Part shown: one piece after another, positions 34,845 through 48,061 of the stretch
Position numbering within the stretch: the first letter of the stretch is position 1
Layout: each line of letters starts with the position of its first letter
Assembly: GCA_032622095.1 (NCBI GenBank)
Contig: CP136066.1
Location: 128,557,917-128,621,916, forward strand
Length of the DNA: 64,000 nucleotides
Source: Siphonodentalium dalli
Lineage: Eukaryota; Mollusca; Scaphopoda; Gadilida; Siphonodentaliidae
Direction of reading: 5' to 3'
The notes under the pieces: generated by a model
What the model saw: the letters and a program-made list of their open reading frames with translations, nothing else
Databases searched by the model: none
What the model was told of the DNA's origin: nothing
Position numbers and translations under genes: made by a program

Positions 34845-35446
34845 CAACAAATAATTGCGTAATTTAACGCTAAATGGTGGAACTTGTTGGCTATATATGT
34901 GTTTTTTTCCAGAATTACTAACAAATTGGACCCAAAATACAACTTAAAACAGTCATTTCCGGAATATAACAGCTGGTTGCCATGGATACAGAGACCCACA
35001 TAGCCACCCCAACTCGTAATAGGAACGATATAGTCCAAGAACATGTCCCATGTGCAGAAGGGATGTTATGTTGCACCAGCGATATAGATTTACGAGATAT
35101 TTGTCTTGTTGAGAAAACGGTACCCCAACTGCCGCCTAGATATATATAAATATATATATATCCGGTACCCCAACTGACCACTATATAGGTGGCAGTTTTG
35201 GCAGTTGGGGTACCGGCAGTTGGGGGTACCGGCAGTTGGGGTACCATCTCTGTATATATATGAAGGAGTGTGTGCTTTCGTTTTATTCCTGTATTACAAG
35301 TGCCTTGGGGTCTAGTAAACATGATATACTCATTTCGGGGTCATCATCCTCAAACAATTCCAAAGAGAGGCTCCTTTAGAAATCGGTACCCCAACTGCCA
35401 GAAATATATATATATACAGCCGGTACCCCAACTGACCAGTATATAC

Positions 35447-35448
<2 letters not shown>

Positions 35449-35477
<29 letters not shown>

Positions 35478-35478
35478 G

Positions 35479-35518
<40 letters not shown>

Positions 35519-35537
35519 CTATATATATATATATATT
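35449..35537. repeat. (TA)n microsatellite, copy 2
   Basis: Same site as 24514-24600, with a different length and two TATAGCTATA interruptions. Confidence 0.95.
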
Positions 35538-35999
35538 TTTATTGTGAACCTCCAATATGGAGAAGAATGTGTATAGTTCATATAAATGGAACAATAATTA
35601 CGCCACACAGTGGTGTAAGCTGGTGTAGAGTTTTTCATATTCTGTGGTCGGACCGATAATCCACTGGGCGAATGTATTATGGTTATTTCGTACTTGAGTA
35701 TAAATCGTACCGATAGAGTCACGATAGTACGACAAAGATTAGCACACGTGTTTACGTCACCGGTGTAATTTTAGGGACATGTTTCTACGTCCCGCCCACA
35801 TGTAGACTGCATGGTTACTGTTACTACGCACCACAAGCCATCTCAATTCCGCTATCTCTTCAGTGCTAAAATAGCTTCAGATAGAGCCACTCGTTGGGTG
35901 CAATCGTAAAATTGGGCGTAAGTGTATTTTGAGTATGTTAGTGTTATAGTACTATATATTTGAGAATCGTTGATAAAAATGGGCGTAAGTATATTTTCG

Positions 36000-36287
36000 A
36001 TAGAGCAGGGCGTCAGAGCGTCATGTTGGTGTGTTTATATTTTTGGTGAAGTTGTTTTTTTTTTTTTATCTCGGCCGACTATTGCGTGTCTGACACATAA
36101 ACTAAATAATCTCAGCTTAAGATGGCTTAACCAAATTATTCATAGAGCAGGTCGCCAGAGCGTCATGTGTATATTGTTGACTAACAAGTTGGTTCATCGT
36201 GCGAAGTTGCTTTTTTGTAATCTCGGCCGACTATTAAATGTCTGATACATCAACCGAATAATCTCAGCTTAAGACGGCTTAACCAAA
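36000..36287. repeat. 140-bp tandem pair (copy 2)
   Basis: Counterpart of 25066-25350. Confidence 0.85.
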
Positions 36288-36955
36288 TTATTTGCGTAAA
36301 GATTCAGACACACATACATCTTACTGTATTTTGAGTAACAGATGAATATTCCTACCTACTGGATAGTGCGTATTCATCCGAAGAAATGTCTGATTCTGTC
36401 AACTGGGATTAAAAAATGAACACTTTAAATATTGTATATCCTACCATATGTGAACTTGAATTATGTCATCACCAATAAATGCATGTATACACGATTATCT
36501 TTTCAATAATAATATCTCTCTGGGTTCTATCGTGGTAAAAATCTTTTGTTTGACAAGAGATTTTCCACTCAATGTTTGTCACAGACCTACGTCATAATAC
36601 TCCCCTCCCCACAACAACCACTCCTCCCCTACCCCCAACCACCTTCCCATCTCAACTCACTTACCCGCACCTATTCATGCGCGTATATATTGTACAATGT
36701 GTACGTGTCGGAGCACAAGACATCCAAATAATGAGTATTACCTCATAGTAAAGCAACGCTCTTTATTCATCTTTCAACATAAATGACACACGTACATTAT
36801 CGCGAATTATTGAAAGAGCGTACGTTTATAGAGTTATTGTTCTTAGAACGAGAATCGTTAGTCGGTTATTTTAAAAAGCGTGGCTAAAAAGGGGGCGAGG
36901 ACCCCAGCCCCACCCTGTTTTAGGGAAGTTACTCGGATGATGTGTCAGCGAGCCA

Positions 36956-39900
36956 TTTTTAGCTCAACTTACTATTGTAAGTTTGAGCTATTGCCATGGT
37001 TTGGCGTCCGTCGTCCGTGTGTCCGCGTGTCTGTGAGTCCGTGTGTCCGTGTGTCCGTGTGTCCGTCAACAATTTCCGTTGGCGCGGGCTACAGGTCGTA
37101 CCTTTGGTCTGATCTTTGTGAAATTTGTCATGAATGTTGACATTGACATGTAGATGGGAACGAGTGATTTTGGGGTCGTTCGGCCAAAAAACATGGCCGC
37201 CATCAGCCATCTTCGATTTTACTCTTTGCATGACTAAATCCTTTGGCGCGGGCTACAGGTCGTTGCGTTGGTCGGAAGTTTATGAAATTTGTCATGGATG
37301 TTAACATTGACATGTAGATGGGAACGAGTGATTTTGGAGTTGTTCGGCCAAAAAACATGGCCGCCAGCAGCCATCTTGGATTTTACTCTTTGCATGACTA
37401 AATCCTTTGGCGCGGGCTACAGGTTGTACCTTTGGTCTAATCTTTATGAAATTTGTCATGAATGTTGACATTGACATGTAGATGGGAACGAATCATTGTG
37501 GGGTCATTCGGCCAAAAAACATGGCTGCTGGCGGCCATCTTAAATTTCAAAATTCAATCCATTGGCGCGGGCTACATGTCGTACTGTTCGTCTGATCATC
37601 ATGAAATTTGTCATGGATGTTAATATTGACATGTAGATGGGAACGAGTCATTTTGGGGTCGTTCGGCCAAAAAACATGGCCGCCATCAGCCATCTTCGAT
37701 TTTACTCTTTGCATGACTAAATCCTTTGGTGCGGGCTACAGGTCGTAGCTTTGATCGGAAGATCATGAAATTTGTCATGGATGTTAACAATGACATGTAG
37801 ATGGGAATGAGTGATTTTGGGGTCGTCCGTCCAAAAAACATGGCTGCCAGCAGCCATCTTGGATTTTACTCTTTGCATGACTAAATCCTTCGGCGCGGGC
37901 TACAGGTCGTTGCGTTGGTCGGAAGTTTATGCAATCTGTCATGGATGTTAACACTGACATGTAGATGGGAATGAGTGATTTTGGAGTCGTTCGGCCAAAA
38001 AACATGGCCGCCAGCAGCCATCTTGGATTTTACTCTTTGCATGACTAAATCCTTTGGCGCGGGCTACAGGTTGTACCTTTGGTCTAATCGTTATGAAATT
38101 TGTCATGAATGTTGACATTGACATGTAGATTGGAACGAATCATTGTGGGGTCATTCGGCCAAAATAACATGGCTGCTGGCGGCCATCTTAGATTTCAAAA
38201 TTCAATCCATTGGCGCGGGCTACATGTCGTACTGTTCGTCTGATCATCATGAAATTTGTCATGGATGTTAATATTGACATTTAGATGGGAACGAGTCATT
38301 TTTTGGGGTCGTTCGGCCAAAAAACATGGCCGCCAGCAGCCATCTTCGATTTTACTCTTTGCATGACTAAATCCTTTGGCGCGGGCTACAGGTCGTAGAT
38401 TTTATCTGAAGATCATGAAATTTGTCATGGATGTTAACAATGACATGTAGATGGGAACGAGTCATTTTGGGGTCGTTCGGCCGAAAAACGTGGCTGCCAG
38501 CAGCCATCTTGGATTTTACTCTTTGCATGACTAAATCCTTTGGCGCGGGCTACAGGTCGTACCTTGGTCTAATCTTTATGAAATTTGTCATGAATGTTAA
38601 TATTGACATGTAGATGGGAACGAGTCATTTTTTGGGGTCGTTCGGCCAAAAAACATGGCCGCCAGCAGCCATCTTCGATTTTACTCTTTGCATGAGTAAA
38701 TCCTTTGGCGCGGGCTACAGGTCGTAGCTTTATTCGGAAGATCATGAAATTTGTCATGGATGTTAACAATGACATGAAGATGGGAACGAGTCATTTTGGG
38801 GTCGTTCGGCCGAAAAACATGGCCGCCAGCAGCCATCTTGGATTTTACTCTTTGCATGACTAAATCCTTTGGTGCTGGCTACAGGTCGTACCTTGGTCTA
38901 ATCTTTATGAAATTTGTCATGAATGTTGACATTGACATGTAGATGGGAACGAGTCATTTTGGGGTCATTCGGCCAAAAAAACATGGCCGCTGGCAGCCAT
39001 CTTGGATTTCAAGATCCAATCCATTGGCGCGGGCTACAGGTCGTACTGTTCGTCTGATCATCATGAAATTTGTCATGGATGTTAATAATGACATATAGAT
39101 GGGAAGGAGTGATTTTGGGGTCGTTCGGCCAAAAAACATGGCTGCCAGCAGCCATCTTGGATTTTACTCTTTGCATGACTAAATCCTTTGGATCGGGCTA
39201 CAGGTCGTTGCGTTGGTCGGAAGTTTATGAAATTTGTCATGGATGTTAACACTGACATGTAGATGGGAACGAGTGATTTTGGAGTCGTTCTGCCAATAAA
39301 CATGGCCGCCAGCAGCCATCTTGGATTTTACTCTGTGCATGACTACATCCTTTGGCGAATCTTTATGAAATTTGTCATGGATGTTAATAATGACATGTAG
39401 ATGGGAACGAGTGATTTTGGGGTCGTTCGGCCAAAAAACATGGCCGCCAGTAGCTATCTTGGATTTTACTCTTTGCATGACTAAATCCTTTGGTGCGGGC
39501 TACAGGTCGTAGCTTTGGTCAGATGGTCATGAAATTTGTCATGGATGATAACAATGACATGTAGATGGGAACGAGTCGTTTTGGGGTCATTCTGTCCAAA
39601 AACATGGCCACCAGCAGCCATCTTGGATTTTACTCTTTGCATGACTAAATCCTTTCGCGCGGGCCATTTTGGATTTCAAAATTCAATCCATTGGCGCGGT
39701 CTACAGGTCGTACTGTTCGTCTGATCATCATGAAGTTTGTAGGTCGTAGCTTTGGTCAGATCTTCATAAAATTTGTCATGGATGTTAACAATGACAAGTA
39801 GATGGGAACGAGTCCTTTTGGGGTCAATTGGCCAAAAAACATGGCCGCCAGCAGCCATCTTGTATTTTACTCTTTGCATCACTAAATCCTTTGGCGCAGG

Positions 39901-39980
39901 TTAGACATTTCAATTAGCACCTTTCCTATTCCTCCATTTACTGTCAACCATTAAATTATTCCCCTACCTAAGTTGAGCTA
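36956..39980 (+). mobile_element. TIR element with 164-bp satellite (copy 2)
   Basis: Counterpart of 26019-29042, with the same unit order and higher-order period. One visible difference is GGTGCGGGCTACAGG in place of GGCGCGGG near 37729. Unit order is conserved exactly, so the 164-bp array had already formed and had not been reshuffled since the large duplication. Confidence 0.8.
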
Positions 39981-40287
39981 CAGTGTCATTGACACTTTCA
40001 TTCATAATGCCAACCTCAGGATGACAACGTCGTAGAGCGGTGTTATAATAATGAACGAATTTCACAGCGAAAATTACTAAGCCTATTATCCCTGTAGTTT
40101 CCCTTGTGCTCATAACCAGAGTGGTTTATTCATATAACATCAAGGTTTGCGTGTGTGCACACTTATAACATCATTATTTGTATAACGTGATATGTTGTTA
40201 ACACGTACGGGTCATGAGATCATACACTCAATCATAGAGGTTACTTTGATGTTGTTGCTATGAATAGAATTTTATCAACCTTACGTA

Positions 40288-40393
40288 TTAACAGTTTATC
40301 ACGTTAAACTCCAGTTTGACCATTTTCTTCATGATCATGTTATGTATGGGTGATGTTATCATTCGATGCTGGTATTCTATTAATCGTTCGTAA
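40288..40393 (-). pseudogene. Truncated acidic-tailed family exon (copy 2)
   Basis: Counterpart of 29350-29455, apparently identical in the coding part. Confidence 0.55.
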
Positions 40394-40399
40394 CTTTTG

Positions 40400-40560
40400 A
40401 GAAAGAGGAACAACAACGACGATGACGACCACAACAACAACAACAACAACAACAACAATCTACTTTTTGGGGGGGGTAAAATAATATGACACCGCCGTTG
40501 CCGCCATCGCCGTTGCCGCCGCCGTTGCCGCCGCCGTTGCCACCGCCGCCGGCGCCGCAG
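40400..40560. repeat. (CAA)n and (CCGCCGTTG)n microsatellites (copy 2)
   Basis: Counterpart of 29462-29625, with a longer CAA run and one extra G. Confidence 0.9.
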
Positions 40561-40611
40561 TAAAATAACATGACATGTGGTACATAATACAATTTTTTTT
40601 TATTATATTAA

Positions 40612-40772
40612 CTATTCACTGTCACTTTCGTCCGAATTGTCATCACTTTCGTCAGAAGTGTCATTTGTTTCGTCCATGAATTTTTCTAGCATCGGTTTGT
40701 ACTTTAATATTGACATTTTCACTGCATCCGATTTTCATAACCATTATTCAAATATTTGTCGACTTTATCCAT
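40612..40772 (-). pseudogene. Acidic-tailed family C-terminal remnant (copy 2)
   Basis: Counterpart of 29670-29830, with the same frame change. The lesion therefore predates the duplication. Confidence 0.5.
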
Positions 40773-40820
40773 GACTCTGAGTTACTTTGATGTTATTGTT
40801 ATTTTGAACAAACTGAAAAC

Positions 40821-41057
40821 ATGATGATGCAAGAAATTTTCAATTTGTTATGCTTATCGCTGTACCAATTGATTGTTTGTAATCAACGACAAAATTACCA
40901 ACACGCCGAGAATGATTCATACCATACTGATGATAAACACTGGAATGTATGCATTCATACTGATGGTGACAATGGCCAAGATGGTAGCGACTCGGACCAG
41001 TCCCTCAGACGCCGTCCATATAATTGTCTCTACAATTTTTTACTTGAAATAATTTGA
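40821..41057 (+). CDS. Unassigned 78-codon open frame (copy 2)
   Basis: Identical translation to 29879-30115. Function unknown; it may be chance. Confidence 0.15.
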   Translation: MMMQEIFNLLCLSLYQLIVCNQRQNYQHAENDSYHTDDKHWNVCIHTDGDNGQDGSDSDQSLRRRPYNCLYNFLLEII

Positions 41058-41199
41058 ATGTCATTGCTCTTACATAAATAATAAAGAGCGTTTATTCTTT
41101 AATTCTCTATCACGATGAAGTTATTGAGCATCGTGTATCGCTATTTCACCAGAGGTCACATGTTAGACATTGTACACGTATATACATACGTAACATCAG

Positions 41200-41383
41200 A
41201 GCAAGAAGAGGGGGGAAGCAAATGAGCAAGAGGGGAGAGGGAAAAAGAGAAAATAGTGAGCAAGAGAAGAGAAGAAAAAGAGCAAGTGAGCAAGGGAAAA
41301 AGAGCAAGAGGTGAGGAAAAAAGAGCAAGTGAGCAAGGAAAAGAAAGAGCAACTGAGCAAGAGGTGAGCAAGTGAGCAAGTGA
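41200..41383 (+). repeat. Purine-rich minisatellite (copy 2)
   Basis: Counterpart of 30258-30441. Confidence 0.9.
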
Positions 41384-41683
41384 TCATGTCGATAATAAAA
41401 AGCAGCATTTTATAGATCGAAAAGTGACACCGTGGATAAATTGACCTTATCACGTGATCATGTGATATTTACACACTTAAGCTCTGTATAAACAATACAC
41501 TGATATCGCATATACAGCAGTTTACTCCATTGTGAATTAATTCACTCTAGGTTATTTGACTATAAACCTGTTACACGTTGTTAAGTTAATCACACATCAC
41601 GCTCATAATACACACCCATTGTACATTTTATAGGCATCATCACCATCGAATAATCATTATCAACATCCTTGTAATCCACACCT

Positions 41684-41834
41684 TCACACACACACACACA
41701 CCCTCACACACACACCCTCACACAGAGAAACACACAAACACCAGGTATTCATAATCTCTCCCCCTCTCTCTCTTTATATATCTCTCCCTCTCCCTCTCTC
41801 TCTCTATCTCTCTCTCTCTCTCACTCTCTCTCCA
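41684..41834. repeat. (CA)n and (CT)n microsatellites (copy 2)
   Basis: Counterpart of 30740-30890, one CA unit longer. Confidence 0.95.
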
Positions 41835-42997
41835 ATATGAATGAATTTCTGGAATGTAGCCATAATTTTACACGGAGGTAATCCATCGTGATTGCTTTAA
41901 AAAATAGTGCAACTTCCCGTTGGTAATACACGCATGAAGAGCGTTTAACGTATACGAAAGTACTACACGTATGAACTGAAATTTATATTTCACATCTTCC
42001 CAACAACAGATACAGACATAGTCATAGTGTTATATTGTCTTGTATGTACCCACGCTATGACATCAGTAAAGGGGACAATACACTCAAGGAGTTCAATGTT
42101 AAAGTGACACGAGGCAAGGTACGTGATGCAATATTGGTGTGTGAATATTAAAGGAACACAATGCACTCTAAAGGGACACAAGGCACTCATTATGAATGAA
42201 TGTTAAAGAAACACAATACACACGCAGTGTGTGAAAGTTAAAATGAAACAGAACAATATTTAAAGTTCAAATTTTCGGGCTCTTAATGTACCATTTATCA
42301 ATATGTATCGTTTCTCGCTCTACAATTCCCAATAATCCCACTGTGTAGGAACTGTTACATCGGAAATCGTTCTATCGCCGGTTTGTGATGGTTCTTGCCT
42401 GATTTGTGACGGTTCTTGCTAATCGAAATTATACATTTTCACGACTTTTTGACAGTTAAAACGCAATTTTGAGGCATCTAAGTGATAATTCGATTAGTTA
42501 TTTTCGATCCCATAACAATATGTGGCACCAATGAGCGTGTTAATAACGAAAAATTAATTGTGCGAGTCATAACAACGACAAGAACCGCGAATTTTTGTTA
42601 TTGTTTGGGTTCTCTCCTGATCGAGTCGGTTCTATCCTCATTAATCGTTCTATACGGGTAAAACTATTGCTAATATTTGCCATGGTACATGGTTCAAACT
42701 GCCAATTTGTGTGAAAGTATACAAAGATAAACACAACAAACGATGCATTAAGTTGAAATTTGCACCACTTGTCATTAATTTCGACGAATTACACTGCCTT
42801 TCTATGCTTATCCAATAAGCTGTGTTGCGCCTATCAAAATTCACAAAGTCGCCAGCTAGTTTGAAAAATAACGCGTTTTGCAGGCCTGACATTTCCATGA
42901 GTCAACAGCCGGTTAACAATAGTGAAATTTCATTGCGCTGGACTTCGTAAAGCGTGAGCGTAGACGGGATATATAGAGTTATCTGTCTTGTATTTTA

Positions 42998-43560
42998 TCT
43001 ATTATATATTTTTGGAACTTCTGTCTGTATGTATGTATTTGTGTTATAGACTCGAAAAACTGCTCGACCGATCCGACTCAAATTTGGTGTGTATGCCTAC
43101 TTTGATCCGGGGGACAATATGGGCGGGTCCAATTTCACGTGCGTCCGTATCATTGACCTTGACCTCGCTCAAATACGCTCATATAGGCATGTTTCTGGAC
43201 CTCAACCGATCCCACTAAAATTTGGTAGTTGGTTCTACTTTGATCACGGGAACAATATGGGCGGGTCCAATTTCACTTGCGACCGTGTCCTTGACCTTGA
43301 CCTCGCTCATATACGCTCATATAGGCATGTTTCTGGATCTCGACCAATCCGACTCAAATTTGGTATAATGTAGGCCTACTTTGATCCCGGGAACAATATG
43401 GGTGGGTCCAATTTCACGTGCGACCATGTCCTTGACCTTGACCATATTCGCTCATATAGGCATGTTTCCGGGCCGATCGAACAATAGTTTGCCCAGGCGG
43501 AGACGATCACAAAAAAATCCCCAAATATCCCGGACGAAGAGGGCCGGGCACATCGGCTAG
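42998..43560 (+). mobile_element. Helitron-like element (copy 2)
   Basis: Counterpart of 32053-32615, with the same TC start and hairpin plus CTAG end. Confidence 0.65.
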
Positions 43561-43978
43561 TGTTGTCTATTTTCGTAGACGTATTTTACTCAACAAAAGG
43601 CCACAAATAAGACGTTAAAAGTTAGTTGACACCCATACAATGCTCTGATTACGCAGTTTATGAAGTTTATGTCGGGCATCCGCTTGCTGGATGCTGATTA
43701 TCTAGGTTAAATTATATAATTCTAGAATATGCAGCTATTAAAGCATATACAAGCACGGTAATCTTCCATTCAATCATATTTTAGATTGACTAGGGATCTC
43801 TGATTTTTTAATAGATATAAAAAAGCAAAGAAAATATTGGTATATGGATGTTAAACCTTTGGTTACTAAATGCGCTGTAATGAGAATTGACTTGAATCCT
43901 ATTGATTAATTTGTAGGAATTCTAAGCTATTAAGTTCAACAAGCAGTAACATATAAAAATAAAAGGTCGCAGACCACA

Positions 43979-44947
43979 TGTCCCCCGACTATAGTGGTAA
44001 ACTTCATGATTGGATTTGTTAGAAAGATACTATTTGCAACAATGTTATACAGTATATAGATGTTGCAAACCACCGCAAAATTTCTTGGCAAAATTTCTTG
44101 GACGAAACAACCCGATGAACAAACGCATGCAAACGCGAAAAACATTATATTTTTGTATTAGCTATATAGATGTTGCAAATCACCAACATGTTAGGAACAA
44201 TATCCCAGAGTTTCAAATCTCTACATTTAATACAGTAGGAGGAGTTGATTACACCATGAAGGTACCCAATCTCATCCAAAAGGCAAAAATGTTCCAAATT
44301 TTCTAAGTCGAAAACCCCACAAAAATATGGAAAAAATGATATTTTTTATTAGCTATATAGATGTTGCAAATCACCAACATGTTAGGAACAATATCCCAGA
44401 GTTTCAAATCTCTATATTTAAAACTGTAGGAGGAGTTGATTACACCATGAAGGTACCCAATCTCATCCAAAAGGCAAAAATGTTCCAAATTTTCTAAGTC
44501 GAAAACCCCCCCAAAAATATGGAAAAAATGATATTTTTGATTAGCCATATAGATGTTGCAAATCACCAACATGTTAGGAACAATATCCCAGAGTTTCAAA
44601 TCTCTACATTTAAAACTGTAGGAGGAGTTGATTACACCATGAAGGTACCCAATCTCATCCAAAAGGCAAAAATGTTCCAAATTTTCTAAGTCGAAAACCC
44701 CCCCAAAAATATGGAAAAAATTATATTTTTGATTAGCTATATAGATGTTGCAAATCACCAACATGTTAGGAACAATATCCCAGACTTTCAAATCTCTACG
44801 TTTAAAACTGTAGGAGGAGTTGATTACACCATGAAGGTACCCAATCTCGGACGCACGGACGGACGCACGGACGGACGGACGCACGGACGGACGGACGGAC
44901 GGACGGGGGTCATTTCTATAGTCCTCCGACGGAAACGTCGGGGGACA
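43979..44947. mobile_element. TIR element with 192-bp repeats (copy 2)
   Basis: Counterpart of 33034-33998, four bases longer through the ACGG tract. The ~110-bp direct repeats flank it here too (about 43838-43949 and 44974-45092). Confidence 0.65.
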
Positions 44948-45789
44948 AAGAGAAAAGAATCATGCAGTTACAAATATTCTTACATGGATGTTAATTATTT
45001 GATGACCAAATGTGCCATAAAGAGCAGCGACTTGAATCCTATTGATTCATTTGTAGGAATGCTCAGCTATTAAATTCAACATGCAGTAACAGATTGTTTG
45101 AATTATTAGCTAAACATTCATACACATGAATCATTAAAAATTAGCGTCATGTGTGTCTGAACCTGGCTATTACAAGGCACATTATTATTCCTCGCTACTA
45201 ACGTGTCAAGTGAGCAGGGACATGGGCTGGAGGGTATCCAATGTGTGGGCGTCCACCTTGGAATTTCCAACCGCACCATCCCCTTGAAACAGACCAAACG
45301 CATGCACAAGGCCTGGGCTTTGGTTTTCCCCAACTACATGACACATTATAGCTCTAGATTGTATACCATTCTGACGTGAATTGATCAGTAGCCTTTGATT
45401 GGCCACCATGCAAACCGGGGGAGAAACTCGGGATACATGGGCCCAGTGAGAAAATGTGGATATCTGAACCTGAAAATTGCAACAAAAAAACATATAGACT
45501 GGCTTCAAGATTCCCAAGTGTTGGAAGTTTCCAATCTGGCGCCCCCACCCCCACAACATTGGAAATGTTCCCAACAGATGGAGAGAGACGATTTATTTTG
45601 CAAAAGAGCATACATTATTTAATACAAAGCATACTAATTAAATGGAATTAGATTATTTGTCCATTAAACCAGTTTCTTGCCAATTGGAGGGGGGGGGGGG
45701 GGTAAATGTGATATAGAAAACTAGATCACACCTGCTCCCTACTTCATGTCCACCCATCATGAGTTTTGGATCAACTCTAAAGAAGAGGT

Positions 45790-46148
45790 GTCCATTTAGT
45801 GTAAACAATATTTTATTCTCAATAGCAAGCGTGTACATACCTATACGATTTTAATTACAACACATATATTGATTACAAAATGTTAACACGTGTGTCCCAG
45901 CATATAAGAGATGAGAAAAGGATCTGACTGTAAGCTTTGTAAGCTTATATTTGTCATTTCCCCATTGGATATTCACATGGGTGATAACTGGTTTATCATT
46001 AATATCTAAATGAGTTATGTTGACTGCGAATTAATAATGGATATATATAGCTTCCTGCCTGCCCACCCCTCAGCGCCCATATGGCCCCCATCAACCCGTT
46101 CAAGGAGACAAGGGTTGCCGCATTGTTGATAGCATAGTTTGTTTTCTC
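45790..46148. other. No gene seen
   Basis: Original right flank of the duplicated segment; unique AT-rich sequence leading into the LINE fragment. Confidence 0.6.
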
Positions 46149-46540
46149 TCAGTTAGTCGCGAATCTTTTTGTAAGTAGAATATATTTCTGTACTCTTGCG
46201 AAGATATCGATGTTTTGATCTATTGTTAATGACTGAGATCCTTTAATAAGATAATTTAAACATGGTCTGTTGTGAATACCTTGGAAGCATATCGTTCGTT
46301 CGTTCGTGAACTTTCGACAGTATAAGAAGAAGTGTTCAGTAGTCTCTGTCAGGCCACAATAAGTACAATCGGAATTATCATGTAAGTGATTTTGGTGCAA
46401 GTGATCATTCAGATTACTGCATTCGAGACGTATTCGACAGTGGATTATTTGACTTTGCCGTGTATATGCATACTCGTAGAATTGTGGAGGTTCTATACAA
46501 TCTTTATTCAGGAATTGTGTCCATTTGTATATGTCAAATA
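46149..46540 (-). pseudogene. LINE reverse-transcriptase C-terminal fragment
   Basis: The minus-strand frame reads WTQFLN at the upstream end, then QSQIIHCRIRLECSNLNDHL, then a C-x2-C...H-x4-C motif (CTYCGLTETTEHFFLYC), and ends LTKRFATN. The HxRIRLxCSNLNDHL followed by CxxC/HxxxxC layout is typical of the region after the thumb in Jockey/CR1/R1-type LINE ORF2 proteins. No RT palm motifs precede it; a stop lies just upstream near 46545. It is a 5'-truncated insertion from a family different from the LINE at 47765-58720, whose equivalent motif reads CDICGDGTGDEYHFIIIC. Confidence 0.75.
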
Positions 46541-46570
46541 TGGTTGATTACATGTTTAAAGTGTAGGAAA

Positions 46571-47369
46571 GTATGCAAATGTTAGTCTAAAAACGACAAA
46601 ATCCCCACTATTAAATTGTTGTCAAATCAAATTAAGAGAACAATTTCAACATATTGTTGGTGTTAAATTTATAAACCAATCTATTGTAAGATAAGAAATT
46701 TGTAACTGTTGAACATTTTGACCAAAGTTTGGGATAGACACCAATTAAGCACCCCCTCCCCAAGCCCCCCCCCCCCCCCCCCCACCACCCCAATCACGTC
46801 ATAACCTATCAGTGATTCAGTTGAACGTGATTTCATAAGTTATGTTCATGTCTGGGCGACAAACATGTGTAAATGTCCCTCATGCGGACTTCAGAGGAGG
46901 AAATATGATGGCGCTGGCATTGAAATATTGTCACACCTGGATCTTTCAATAATGCCCAGATTAAGTAAATGAATATAACATATCATATTCTCCTGAGGGT
47001 AGATTTATATTGCCATTGGTCATTTATATAGGCGGGCATGATTGTGATACTATACTCATCGGGACTTTCAATATTTTATTTCTCCCTATTAATGTCACTT
47101 AATCTCCCGTATTAGGTATTTATTGCGCTATTTCTTAATATACCTGTTCTATTATGCAAATTACATAAGCTACAGTCATTATCTGGTTTAAAATGTCAGA
47201 TACACAAGACGATTTTCGGACCCAAGTGCAGAAATCGTTCGAATAAATATCATGGACAGAACCGTCACAGCCATGATCGGTTTGAAATAGAACCGTAACA
47301 CGCACCCGTGTTGATTACGAGGTCACAGCTCCCAATTATATTGTCGTTTTTAGACTAACATTTGCATAC
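46571..47369. mobile_element. 799-bp element with perfect 29-bp TIRs
   Basis: 46571-46599 (GTATGCAAATGTTAG, then TCTAAAAACGACAA) is perfectly reverse-complementary to 47341-47369. The interior includes a pure C tract near 46768-46785 and no open frame of note. No convincing target duplication is visible (flanks TAGGAAA and AACCCCT). It is probably a non-autonomous DNA element. Confidence 0.7.
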
Positions 47370-47764
47370 AACCCCTATCGGGATACTTTCTCAGCTATTT
47401 TACAAAAGAATAACACGGGTACACTTTATAGTCAGTGTTTGTCTTCAGAATGCGTTTCATATTTTATACGCCACGAAAAACAAAGAAATTGCGTCCACGT
47501 GTCTTGATTTTCAGTGGTAACATGTTGATATTTACGCGTTAACTCGCTAATACCGAGTTAATTGTGGTCTAGAGTTCAGGTTTCGATAACACGGCACTTC
47601 TGCAGCCTCTGTTCATTCAGGAAAGTTTAATATATTCAAGATATCTATAATTATGCGTGATTTTGTCACAAAAATGATTATTTTCAATCATCAGGAACCG
47701 TAACAAATCAGGCAAGAACCATCACACTACCGGCGATAGAACGATTTCCGATGTAACAGTTCCT
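47370..47764. other. Repeat sequence hosting the LINE 3' end
   Basis: 47695-47764 is the inverted counterpart of the GAACCGT-motif repeat at 31403-31470. The match stops at CAGTTCCT, where the LINE tail begins. No gene was seen. Confidence 0.6.
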
Positions 47765-48061
47765 TGATTGATTGTTTATTGCAAAGTCGTCAATTAAGGC
47801 GAAACATGCTATAACATATATACAATATTTACAATAGGTCACAAAAAAACAATTGTTACACAATCATACATAATTATATTAATATAGAATATGATAAATG
47901 TATAGATATATCATAATATGTATTATAATATCTTATATATATATAATTATATTATAATTTAAGTCTTTATAATATCATTATCATCATATTTTGACTGCAA
48001 TAATTATTCGCTACTATAAATAATGTACCTAATCACAAGTTTTTAAATTTGGAATAATCGC

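Larger units (their letters stand above)
34845..45789. repeat. Tandem segmental duplication, copy 2 (10945 bp)
   Basis: It repeats copy 1 from its first base. Differences are concentrated in microsatellites (TA run, ACGG run, CAA run, G/C homopolymers), with scattered substitutions. At 45789 it passes into sequence absent from copy 1 (GTCCATTTAGTG), which is the original right flank. At the junction neither parent flank matches the other by even one base, so no microhomology is visible. Confidence 0.95.
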
